DNA of 64,000 bases from Anseranas semipalmata. Lineage: Eukaryota > Chordata > Aves > Anseriformes > Anseranatidae. The translations under genes were made by a program, and so were the position numbers. The notes below the pieces were generated by a model. That model saw nothing but the letters and a program-made list of their open reading frames with translations, made no database searches and had not been told where the DNA came from. The first letter of the stretch is position 1. The number at the start of each line of letters is the position of its first letter. Shown piece by piece: positions 38,301 to 51,307 of this stretch. The DNA lies in the NCBI GenBank assembly GCA_013399115.1, contig VXAA01005214.1, forward strand, positions 25,403-89,402, read 5' to 3'.

Positions 38301-41300
38301 AATACAGCAAGTTCAACATAAGGCACACAGGGCCTCCTGGTTTGGCAATGTTTTCTACAGAGCTAAAGTTAACAGATGTGTGATACATCACCTCTGATGT
38401 AAGGTTTCTTGCTTGTGCACATGCATGATGTTATATGTTGGAATGATTTCATACTAGCATTCCGCTGGCTGGTGACTGATACCAAAATGTATATAAGTAC
38501 ATGCTAATTTCTGCTAGATTATGTTGTCCCAATCAACTGTCCCCTATTTCTTAAGAGCTCCCGATAGATAAATTTTCTGAACAACTTTGTGAATCAGCCA
38601 CGTTCAGGAATGAGGAGAGGTCACCACTCAATGGCACTGCACTGCTTCTCTAAGTTACTTTCCATCTCTTAATAGCTCTCACAATACAGAATTCCAGCAT
38701 AACAATAGATTTATGCACTGAAAATGGTAGTTTAATGTTAGCAGCATTGATTGCCTCTGCCACTGTGCAGGATAGCCAATGGTTTAAGTATGACTCTTGT
38801 AATACAGACTGTTTCCTTGCAGGTGAAAGCTGTGAAGCTTGTTTATTTGGCTTTCAGCTTCATAATTCTTTCTTTTAAGGAGACTTATGTTGAAAGTTTT
38901 AAAAACTTTGGTATACATATGCTTGTCTCCCTAGTCTGGATGGCCGAAGATTCTCACTCATTTTACCTTAAGACAACTATCATTACTCTACTGGTGTTAG
39001 GCTAAAACAATATGAAGGCACTGTTCCAAAGGACAGCACAGAGCAGGAGCAGAGGATGTGACTTCCTCAAAACCTGTGTTGAAAGCAGACTGTGGTCTGC
39101 AGAGATCACTGACACACAGCAAAAAATTGTTCCAAAGTGGTATTTCTGAAAGAGACTATTAAAAAGGATTTCTAAGCCGTCAAATAAATTCTCCCATGAA
39201 AGCAAAGCACTGAAGGAACATGGAGAAATCTATGTAAAAGGTAACCAATGAATCTGAATGCTCTAGGCTGGTGGTAATTTTTGTAGCTCTGCAGTTTCCC
39301 TTAGGCAATACAGATGAAAAAAAAAAAAACAAAAAAAACATGAAGTACAAAAACGATTATAGGAAAGACCTAAGTAGTAGGCAGAAGCCCATCCATTCAT
39401 TGTAGAACAGGAAACCAGAAAAATAACAGAATAACCTTCAGAGTTGAGGAATGAGATTTTAGTTTGGTATATTCACGCAAAGAATATAGAAGCGTAGTTG
39501 AGTTACTTAAAAATCCTATTCCACATATGTTTTCATTGCTTAATACTAAAATGTATATAATACTTTTTCTCTAATGTACTCAGGCTTCTCCAGGATACCA
39601 GGACTATAGTGAAGACAGCTCAAAACAAAATAAAATGAAAGTGTGTGCATTTGAAGGCAACATTGTATGCATTGGATATACAAGCATAGTTTCAGAGTCA
39701 TGCATCCATTTTTTCATCTGTCAGGTTCCGCATTTCAACCTGACCCTCAAACCACAAACTTTTGACAGATTACAATGCTTGGCAAATGATTTTACACTCT
39801 TCAGAAAAGAAACAAAAGATAAAAAGAGATGACCACGTGTGCTTAGGTATTTAATAAAAATACTTATGGATATCTTTTAATTAAAAGTGAAGAGTAAGTC
39901 TTATAACAGGTGCCCAGGAATTTCTGTGAAAGACATTCATATGAAACATTGGCCAGCTTTCAATATGGAATCTGGTTCTATTTTGTCAGTGTTTTTAAGA
40001 TGGCATTATGATTTATTTAGTGGCAGCTGGAGATATCATTACTAACATATGTGCCCCTCCCAGGGTGTCAGAAACACTCAGCAGGCACCTCAGATAAATA
40101 TTAATGTTTTTGAATGTTGCTGCAATAGACGCAGAAAGTTCATACATGTAAGGCAAGAGAAAAAAAAAATCTGCACCTGCACAGATAGAAAATAAGACAA
40201 AGCAGAAGGACTCAAACTCATATGCAAGTTTGTGCAACAATTTCTCAGCATATTTTGTCCAAAAACTCAAGAATTTCAGCCTGTATAGACTCCTATGTCT
40301 TTAAAGAGTTCTCCTTCAAAAAATTGCGATAGAAACCATACATAAAGCATAGTAACCATACTAAGACTCCAGTAGTTAGGACATAAGTTGAGGAGTTGAA
40401 ATGTGTCATCCACCACAAGACTGGGCCAGTTATAAACTGAAGCATGAACCATATGTGAAATGGGAATAACAACACTTATTTTCCTTATCAAGGAAAATGC
40501 AAGGAAAACGCATTGGGACTGCAGTACTCAGGTATTATATTCATAGTGACCACACACAGGACAGACCAATTTTAAAATACATCTCAGACAGTGCTGTTCA
40601 GGAAGCCTCCTAGTAGTTTGGGAATGAAATTTCGAATGGAATGATTGAGCTCTGTGTAGCCATGGCACAGAAACACAGCCATGCACACTGAATTAGTACA
40701 TCCTCTCGAGGTACAGATGGCAAATGTGGAGGAGTGGTAAACCTCTTAAGAGCATATAAAAATATTTAACTTTAGACAGTTACCAAAAAAAAATTATTCA
40801 AACCCTGGCAAAATGCCATCCTTTGCACCAGAATGACATGAATGAAAGAGTTAGCAGAATCAGTGAACTCTGAGTAAACTGTTTTTAAAGAATAAGGAAT
40901 AATTCAAGATGACAAATACAGGGAAATGTAGTTCTTAAATGTTTTTAAATAAAAGTTAAAGACCCAAGGAAGAAGAAAAATGAAATACAACTCAGAAATT
41001 TACTTCAGAGACCTCACAGAATATATGGTAGAAAAAGGCAATCATTAAAGTTAATGAAGAGCAGAAGAAAAGACCAGTGTGAGACAGATAGTATTTAATA
41101 TATATTAAAACACAAAGTGCAAGAACATATTGTCAAGCTGATACTACTCTACACACCGTTTAAAGGAAAACTCAAAAAATCCTTTACTGAAAATCAGCAA
41201 AACAAAATAGAATTGAAAAAAAAAAGATAAACAACATGAAGACTGTCAAAAATAAACAATAACATTTGTGAAAAAAAGTCAAAGTAAAATTGCAAATAAG

Positions 41301-44300
41301 TTTTTTTTTTTCTTTCCATCTTCCATTTCCTCAATAAAGCCAAAAGAAAACTTGAAGATTGGAGATTTCTGTAAGGAAATGGGGATAAGAAACAGCACTT
41401 CCTAGCACAGGAGCAATACAGGGAGAAGCAATGCAGTCAATCCTGATTGCTACTGCATGTTTGGCTGCATGTGCCTTGGGGAAAGTAGAATACTGATCCC
41501 TGTTCATGCCTTGACATAACTTGACTGTTGAATAGCAGCTGCTGAGTAGACTCAAAACTTCGGAAGCAAGTACTACTAAATTTTGAGAAATTCCAGACAT
41601 GGAGTAAGTTTCCTCCTCCAGTACACCTAGATTTATGTGAATGTACTTTTAACAGTACTTTAGGCCCATATAGGATGAGTCTCCAAGTAAAGTATACTAA
41701 ATTGACCNTGAGTTGTTTCTTCTTTCTTTTTCCTTCTTTTCCTTTTCCTTTCCTGTAATTTTATGGGATTTTAATACAGATAGGACTTACTGGTTATCAA
41801 CAAGCATTCTGCTTTTCACTTGTGGACAAAATGTTCATTATTGGAAATGGATGAGAAGCAGGAGATTTTTCTGTTGTGCTGCTCAGAAGACCACATTCAA
41901 CACACCACTGCCTTTTTGTAGTCGTTAACAAGCATCATGTCACTAACAAGGTTAAGATGAATAGAGAAGAGAACAATTAAAGTTCAACCTTAATCTGCTT
42001 AGATTTGGCAGGCTTCGAAATAGATGACATACCTTTTTTTTTATTCTACCCTTCCAAAGACATATACTGGAATATGTAAACAAACAATTGGAAGAAATTT
42101 TGATAGCAGGCAGATATTATATTCAGTTTTGTGAAGCGATTGGATCTGTGATCTTGGCATAGTATCTATATTTTAGGAAGACTTTCTCTCCCCTCCTGTG
42201 CACACAGTCTGTAATTCAAATTTACATTAGATTTTTAATGTGATATAATAGCTCATGAAGACTACTGCCTTTTTTTGTTTCCCACTATTTAAAGAGATGT
42301 ACAGTAGTGAAGAAATCTTTTTTAACTACAGAACCTTGTCTTAGCATCGTTTCAAAGCATCAGCCTTTAAAATATAGCTGGAATATAATTATTTCTAGTT
42401 TTTGTTCCTTATTGTAGATCTCATTATAGGTTACAGATCACTCTGTGAACTGAAGAATATTTCTTGCAGGCATGACATATGCCTACAACTTTTTATTTTA
42501 AATAAGTAAATTTTAATATTTCAGATTTCTTCTGCCTAAAAAGAACATTTTTACTAGAAACAAATACTTTGCTGATGTAATTACAAAATTTATCCTATCT
42601 AGCATCACTGGCATTTTATTGCTGAACAAAGCAGAAAATGTAAAAGAGGAAAGATTTTTCATTTAAATGCAAAACCCAAGTGGAAATATGCTTTCTGTCA
42701 TTTTAAAGAAGGAGCTGCAGCATTACAAAAGCAACACAAATGTGTGAACCTTTTCCTCCCCTTGTCTTGCAGCTGATCTATTTAGATGGGTCATTTTGAC
42801 ATCCCTATGAAAGGTATGAAACTCCTGCATCAAGGAAATTGCCTATGATTAAGGGATAATGTGAAAGGATGTTTAATCTTTTTTTTCTAGCCCACCTAGC
42901 ACATGTTAATGACCATCAAGAGTTTTTACCCTTTCTTGCTAAATGAAAGACCAAACTTTTTCTTCTCTTCTAAAAAATGACCTTACCCATTGTTCCTTGT
43001 ACATTTGACTTGAAAGACAAATACCATAAATACACATACACTTGAACAAAATATGATGTCTGTCTGTTCATGCTACATGACCTTACTAACTAGCCAGAAA
43101 TTATTTATCTAGCAGCAATTTGTATTTTTTAAAGAACAATATATGTGCAAAATCAAATTACATACCTATTAAACATATGGAATTTGTACACAGAGACATA
43201 ACTATGTTACAGATGTATATCAGTTGTAAGAAATAATTTTGCATTTAAGTATTTTTTGGACTGAAAAATATACAAAATTAATGGAATCTGCTCGTTTAAT
43301 AAGGGGGCTACAAAACAAGGTATGCTTAATTTTGTTCACATTTTGCACAGATCCTCACTGTTCCTGAAAGCTTCACAAATTCTGAATTCACCCCATTCAA
43401 GTCTATATAGTCTCACTTATTATTTGCTTACTGACATAGAATGCGTATGCAAGAGTTTAGATTATCCTAAGCTTATGGCTGTGATTTAGTTTTATATACC
43501 TGTCACATCCAATCACTTTACTTCTTTAAATGATTCGCAGGAAAACTTACCTTGTAAGATTTCAAAAGACAAGAGGACAGGAGCTCAGATTGAACTTGTA
43601 GGAATCACTTTAAAACTACTTCCCTAACAAATTCTGATTTAAAATGCTTGCATTCTAAAACATTGTAACGACTGTCTTTGGATGATGACTTATGAGGCAC
43701 ATTCTGCAACATACAACAGGAAAAGATCCATTTTCCTTTATCAAACGCCAAAAAAAAGAAAGCTGAGTCTTTGGCCGCTCTGGAAATGGATTAAGTAGTT
43801 AATCCATTCAAGATTATGGAAAAGGAGAAACATACCTGCACCACAGGAGTACAGATATTAAAGATTAAAGAAAGCAATATGCTGTTATAGAAATTTTATC
43901 AAGTGGAAAGTTTAGTGGTGCTATTATAGCACTGACATACTTCATAATTTCTTCTCCTTTCTTTTTAGAGAGAACAACCAGGTCAAACGAAAACATTTTA
44001 AAACATGCCCCAAAGCCCTCCACTGTGTTTATGAATTGTTTACATTCAGACTGGCTATGCTATTAATTGTACTGCTTTCTACAGTAAGTGAAGCGGTGTA
44101 AGGCAGGCGTAAAACCTGAAGACTGCTGTTTCATACCCTTGGTCTCAAATGTCTCTGAATTTTAGAAGCAGGACATTTTAAAGAGAACCACTCATTCAAC
44201 TCCATACTGAAGGTGTAAGACTAATATTTTGAAAACCTCTAATTCAAAGACCTGTTATCTTTACTTGACCTTATTTCCTGTCATTGGCAAGAAGTGAGCT

Positions 44301-47300
44301 GCTTCTATTCACTCTAATAGCCATATAGTATAACCCTTGCTGTGAACAACTGCTATTTATGCATCCCTTTGTAGAATGCTCCAATCTTGGGAAGTCATAT
44401 GTCTGCCTCAGAAGGGTCATTTACAAACAGCCTCTTGTTTGACCTAAGGGATACATCACATCACCTCGCCCTGTACTTTTTACCTTGCATACTGTACTTC
44501 CTTCCTCTCATGTTTAACACTGCACAGGTGGTTTTGTTTCAAAACCAGGTGTCTGAGTCTGAAGTCTGAATGTTTACCTTATTATTATTAGCTGGATTTT
44601 GGAACTTATAAAAATACAGATTTTTTTTTCTTTAGAAGCCTATCTTTCAAGGGTTCTTTCCATTTTGTAGAGAAAAGCTGTTGGTGTCTTACCAGATGTA
44701 TTTGTCATCTGACCAAACAAGAGCCCAAACCACATCCGTACTTCCTTTTCCAGAACATTATTAATGATGTAATTAATAAAAAATATATAGGTACAAAAAA
44801 ACTACTAGGAGGTTTTATCTGAAGAATCAAAAACTTTTTCCACTATTAAAAAAAAGCTAATGTACAAATTACAGAAGATATTTTACAAGAGAGACCAAGA
44901 ATGGAAACTTTTTGAAGCCTCTCTACTAATTTTTTCAATAGTATACGGACAGTTTTGTATAGGTAATTTTATCTGCTTGAAGTCATCCACAGCAGAAAAG
45001 CTGAAAATTCCTCTTTTCTTTCTCAATTCAGTTGTGCTTCATGACGATCTATATTCAAATGAATGTAATATCTTAAAACAATACAGAAATTAAGGTGTTA
45101 TTATATACCTCAACTCCATGTAATTAGGAGAATATTATTTTTTCTTGAAGCATACTTTTCTACTAGGATAGATCAACTATGCCAGGTCCCAATTACAAAG
45201 ACTTAGTCAATAATTAAAGACATTTTGCACAACAGTAGTCATGAGAATTTTCTCATCAGCTTTGAAAGAATTTCATCACAATGATTCCGGGTGGAGAAAC
45301 CAACAGACAACAAGCAAGTCAGAGAAGTACTTAAAAAAAATTATCCCGCTACCACATTTTATTCCCTCTCCTATGGGAGAAATTGTTGCATATAGCAACA
45401 AACATATTGCAAAACTGCTTCTGTTAACAATACTATCACCAATATTTGAAATGCATACAATTGCACATCTCCAATAACATTCACTAGAACATCTTTTCAG
45501 TGATGTCTTTGCCCCAGCAGGAGCCATTATAAGGTTCCAAACTTGAAAGCATTGATAAAATTGAATACATAATCTGCTTTGACAGAAAGCAATCTCTTCT
45601 ACTTTTCCTTGTTCTGTGGTAGTCTTGGATCAATTCTTGTGTGATTTCCATTTTCCTGACATAGTAAGGACAGTTTTGTTTTGGGAGATTATACAGAACT
45701 AAGATATGAAGCTCAGCTTTACTTGTAAGAATTTATAGTAAATATACCAGGGTAGATGAGACATTTTATGATGGCTTGTTTTGAGAAAATAACAGAATTT
45801 CTGGGCACAGGCAAATGCTATAGTGGAGTATTTGATGCTGTGCTTCATGAGCGGTTGTTAGTTAAGGCAGAGAAAGCAGGAGCTGAGATAGTTGTAAGGT
45901 GGATGAAAAGTTTGCTAGGGTGAGGTGCTGAAAGGAGGAATATTTGCTTGGAGGTGGTTTATTACTGTAAGTTTTCAATGATCAGTTTTGTGACCAATCT
46001 TGTTTCGTAAAATGACAAAAAGCTTCAGGAGGATGGTGTGTACAAAAGAATGATCAGAACAACACATGAGAGAAACATGAGATGCTCTTGAAGATTACAA
46101 TAGTAGAAGATGGATGAAAAGTAATACATAAAGTGCAAGTATATATTTTACAGCTAATAATGAAAATTTGAATTAAGCTAAAGGGCTCATCAGCTGGAAA
46201 CAACAGAGGGGAAAAAAAGATCAGGAGGTATTACCTGTTCGTGGAAAGACTGAGTAACCAACATGATACATCTGTGAAAAGCCAGAAATGATCCTGGAAT
46301 ATATGAGGTGAGGCATTTCCAGTGGAAATAGTCAAATAATCAGAACACTGGAGAAGGTGTTGTTCATGCCTCATCTGGAATACTGTTCACATTAGCCCCT
46401 GTTTTAAATCATTTTTTGTTCAAAACTGAATGACTGGAGAGAAGACTTTTTGCACTGACGGTATCCTGGAGACGAGAATGAAAAGGCTCGTGTGGTGCAA
46501 CAGAGCGAAGACTGCTAGGATGGTTCTCTATAAATACATGAAAAAAAATGATTACTCAAAATGAAAAAAACATATTTAATTTTAAAACCAAATTAGTGCA
46601 AGAATAAATATATATAATCTAGCTCAGCATTTTTTTTTCTGGATTTCAATGAAGGTTTTAACTGTTAGAAAAATGACAGTCAAGAAGAGCTTTCCATTAA
46701 GAATAGAAGCACCAAAAATCTTTACTGTTGTTAATACTGAGTTTGATACATTTTGAGAATGGATTTTGTGACCAGATAGTAGTTACCTGCAACAGCAGTA
46801 TCGAAGAGGGTTTCTTCCAGTCCATCACTATGATAAGATACATTGCTTACAACAAAATGTGCTAGCTCTGATATAAAAATTACCACACTGTTGCCAAAAT
46901 AAATTTAGCTGTAAAATAACACCTGCAAGGTATTGACATACTAATACTGTATCTCTCAAAATTAAAATCTAGGTACAACAGTTCTCTCTCTTCCCACTTC
47001 CTCCCACCGCTTGTTTCAGCAGGTACTAAACTTGACAAGAACCATTTCACAAAGCAATAGCAATGATAGGAATATATTATGCAAAATGTAGACCCAGTTA
47101 TATTGAAAGTTCAGTATATCATTACTTCCAAAAGAAAACATACCTTAGGATGTGGTGGAGTGTAGAAAGATCTTTTTACAGTCAGTGTGAATATTTTAGT
47201 TTCTAGTTTTTGGGGCACATAATATTATTATGCTAGGGTGTTATTTGTCTGCAGCACATGACTTACCGCCCAGTCCTGTCCTATTTAACTCAGACCTATC

Positions 47301-49204
47301 ACAATTCCTTTTCAGACAATGCAATTCTTTTACATTAATTGTGCTTTTGAGTAAGGAATGCAAAACTAGATCTCCATTTACTACACTGAAATGAAATGAA
47401 CAAACCAAATAGGATATGAGAGAACAAGGACTTTATATTTTGCATTGGTTCAGTCCTTAACACAGCTGTTTTCCAGATTTAACCCTCATATTCCAAATTC
47501 TCCTATGACTTTATAAATCACTCAGAAAGGTTCAGGTCTATGAATATCTTTTACTAAATTACTCTTTCCAGATAGAGATAATAAAGCAGACAATGTTCAT
47601 ATTCAGGCACAGAAACATTGACAGTCCATTAGGAAATCTGAATACATCTACAGTAAACCAGTGTCAGTGCTTTTTGCCTCACTCTTTTTTTTGTCAGTTT
47701 TAACTACTATTCCCATGACCACAGTGTGCAAATACGCTTCCTGGTGCATTGGTCTGTACTGTCATCATAGGAAACAATTGAACTAAGTCATGGAGGGTAA
47801 GGCGAAGTTTGGAAGTAGGGTCTCCTGGCAGCCTAGCTTTCATCCTTTGAAATATTCTGCTCTCAAAAATTAAAACCACTCATCATTATAATATTTGTTT
47901 GGTTGTTTTGCAGTGCTAAGGTAGTAGAGGTGGCACTGTAAAAAGTACATAGAGGTAAAAACATCAGCTCCACACTTGTCTATACCTCTTACAACCATGG
48001 TAGCCAAAATGACAACATCAAACTCATCATCAGCCTAATCAGGCTTTCTTCAAAAGACATTCAACTTTACAAAAGGTGTAGCCAAGCCCCCTCACTTTCA
48101 GATCAGCACCCCAACTCCCATGCTAGAATTTTGCCTCCTGGCCAGCCCTTATAATCTTGTTCTGTCACAATTGTGACAAGAAAAATCAATTTTCTACCCT
48201 GGAGTTGAGCACCCCACCACTCTTCCATAGTCTACAATATACCAATATAAATAACAGTTACTTGTCTGTATTTTTGGTATATCAGAATCTAGTGTTCCTT
48301 GCATTTCTATTTTGCCAACTTTTTTCATATAAGCAGTTGGGTAAGGTAATGTGATTTTCGACTGTAGCACATTAGATGCTGTGAACACAGTAGCTGTTCG
48401 TGCCTTCACCTGAGTGCTATGTATTCCTGAAGGATTCAGAAATGAAACAACTAGGCATCAGTATTTCTCAGTAGAACTAAGCAATATTTTGATCTCATTA
48501 TAATCTCCAGAAAGTACATTGGATGTGACAGCTCTCCAGAAATTGATTTTCCTGCTTTTGAAGTGATGTAGTTACCTCCTCCACTTCACCTTGTTCTGCT
48601 AAGGCCTTCAGCATGCTGGAGACACTGTTCTGAAATGGTACTGGGAGACTTGTGTGAAGAAGGATGAGAAGGCTAAGGAAGGCAAGAAGCTGGTCAGGAC
48701 ACAACGCTGTCTGTGTTCCTCAACCTGCAATTCTCACATAGCCAATGCATTTGGATAAATGGCCTTGGCTTCCTATAGGAACTGTTAGCCTGGGGAATGG
48801 AAGCCATACACTTTTCCATACGTAAGAAAAAAAACATGCTGTCTATGAGACAGTATGAGTGGGAAAGGATCTGTTGATCAAAAATGCATCCTACAAGTTT
48901 AGCACTGGTAAGTTATCAGGATGCTGACCAGATACCACAGTCAGATAAAACTAGATGTGGTGTTTTGTACTTAATATCCCCCCCCAAAAAAACTGTCCCA
49001 AATGAAAAGTAATCATTAACCAACATGTCACATGCCTACAGGTGCAGGTAGAACACTCTGTTTCCCTAATATCAACAGGTAACACAGACACCTTCCCTTC
49101 AATGAATGCCTTCTATTACTCTTCTCACAACTTACTGGACAGCTGATATTGCTACCATAATTTTACGTTCAAATTAAAATAAAATACGGAAACATATTTT
49201 TCTG

Positions 49205-49245
49205 GTTTTTGTTTTTTGTTTTTTGGTTGTTGTTTGTTTGTTTGT
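49205..49245. repeat. T-rich (GTTT)n-like low-complexity stretch
   Basis: Runs of 3-6 Ts separated by G, ending in three GTTT units. Confidence 0.85.
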
Positions 49246-50688
49246 GAAGCAAGGTGTATATAAAAAAAGGAAAACAGAAACAAAGTTCCACCTTCCCCAA
49301 AACAAGCCATTGACTCCATTTCTCTGCCTGATGAGATGAAAAAACACACGAATCCAAGACAGGTGCTAGTGTCATCATTCAGTGCATTTCTGGAAGATGC
49401 TGAAAGTGATAAGCAGGGCAAGAGAACCTACCTAGACTATAATGGATGAAAATTTAGCACAGAACAAGTGGGGCTCTGGACTTGGGCAGCTAACGTGAAA
49501 GAGCTGTCAGTAAAGGTTTGTCTACAAATGTGTTTTGGGAAGTGGTTTGGCCCATATACACCAGTGCAACAGGCAATCTCTCCTTCCTAGTGCCAGGACA
49601 TTCTAATAATGACTTTGAGCAGAGAAAGCTTAATAGTAAGGGAAATCTGAACAATCATGTTTAAGACATTGTTTTTGTCACATTACTGCATTGTATACCA
49701 ATTACAATAATGCCCAGCATCCAGTTACATGTCTCCACAGCTCGTATGCTTTCAAAGGAGAAAAATGCTTTCTGAAGGGGGAGAAAGAGGTGAAGAGACA
49801 TCCTGAAGGTGACAAGTAAAGAATAAGCAATCCCAGGAAGGGAACTCAAGCCCCAGCTGAGCAGTCTGGGACCTACTCACAGTATGTGGAAAACACTTGT
49901 CCCTGTGGCAAAGAATGGTGAAAAGTGTGCACACATTTGTCAATAGATACTGCTGCACTCCATGTCAAAGTGGTGCTATAATTGGCATCCAGCAGCCTCT
50001 GCATAAGGCCACATGGTTGGAAGAAATTGCTAAATTATTTGACTTGTAAACCCAGTTTGAAATGCTAACTGCAGAGTATTTGTCTGAGTGATAAACTCTT
50101 TAAGGAGAAACCTTTGATCTCCAGTCAAGTAAAGACCCTTAAAAGTCCTGAAGTCTGGGGTAGCCAGCCCTAAAGACCTTTGTTTGCAGCCATCACTGGA
50201 AGAGGGGGAGGGAGAAAGAACAGTGATTGCCCAGAAGTTTGGCTTTGCTTGTAAAGCTGGAGGGTGAAAGGCCATGCAGCTCCCTTCCCTTCCCCCAGCA
50301 AAATAGGGTTATCCAGCTTTATGGTACAAGGCAGTTCTTAACTTTAAACTAGCAACTTGGGTTTACCAAAGAAGATTGTAATCTGCAAAAAAAGGGTTTG
50401 TAGTCAATTTTCTTGTTCATGAAAAAACATTTTTAAGATCAAATTAGAAGCAGCCTCTGGTATCCCTTAGGTGCAGCATGTTGCAATACCTTTTTGGTTC
50501 CTAGCACTGAAATGGGAAAGAGTTCAATCTGCATGCCTGTTCTGATAGAAACATCTATTCACTTTATCACTCAGTTCAGATCAACAAGGCCAAAGCCTGC
50601 ACGTGTGCTAACCATCATTTTTCAGCATCACTCGAACTAAAAACAGAGATGCTGCGCTGCCGCTACAGTCCTCTCAGCAGAGGACATT

Positions 50689-50705
50689 TGAACCACAGGT
50701 GACCT
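50689..50705 (-). promoter_or_regulatory. Perfect DR5 retinoic-acid response element motif
   Basis: On the minus strand the site reads AGGTCA, CCTGT, GGTTCA, both half-sites matching RGKTCA exactly. The spacer contributes to a CAGGTG E-box on the plus strand (50696-50701). It is about 11 kb past the 3' end of CYP26A1, the nearest of the three DR5 sites to the gene. Confidence 0.5.
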
Positions 50706-51290
50706 CTCTCCTGCCATCACACTGGCAGCCTCTAGGGGAGACAGCAGGGTTAGTAGCCTTTTCTGCCTCCTGAACTTATCCATGAATAATATTCTTAATT
50801 TCCAAAATATCTTGTGATAGGAGGAACTACAGTTCAAAAAAATCTGCCAGAAATTGGTCAGGCCCAAATTTCACTCCTTCTTCCTCCAGTGTCCTTTCAC
50901 CACCACCACCCCTGGACAAAAGTTCACAGCTGACTAGCAATGTCTATAAATGGCAGATCTTTTACTGCTAGTTTTAGCCTCTGCTGAGCTCCCAAATGGG
51001 ATGGTGTTGCTTGATGGGGTCATCTGTTTACTTAAAACAGGACTGGGATCAAAAGTTCATTTTCATTGACCATTAAAGGGCAATGATATATTAACAACTT
51101 CAGCCACTGCTGAGCTGGGCTAGGCATGACTCGTAGGTGATTGACACCACATGCCAGCCACGCTGTTTCTTACATGATTTATTTCCAGTCCATTCCCTAT
51201 ACCTCTCAGAGAATATGGAAACAGCCGTCTTCTATACCAGTCTAGAAGATGTACCTGTAGGCAATCTCAGACACATTATCTTCCCCTTAG

Positions 51291-51307
51291 AGGTCACTAG
51301 TGATTCA
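51291..51307 (+). promoter_or_regulatory. Near-match DR5 motif
   Basis: AGGTCA, CTAGT, GATTCA: the second half-site has one mismatch (A for G at position 2). It lies about 0.6 kb from the perfect DR5 at 50689. Alone it would not be worth reporting. Confidence 0.25.

Larger units (their letters stand above)
33807..50688. other. Noncoding desert right of the CR1 fragment
   Basis: There is no supported gene; the longest frame (126 codons at 36327-36707, +) resembles nothing known. Homopolymers are much rarer than in the left half (A13 at 39317-39329). A single ambiguous base lies at 41707. The stretch 42.0-43.6 kb is AT-rich with no repeat I can name, as conserved noncoding elements often are, but I cannot show conservation. 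Confidence 0.7.
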
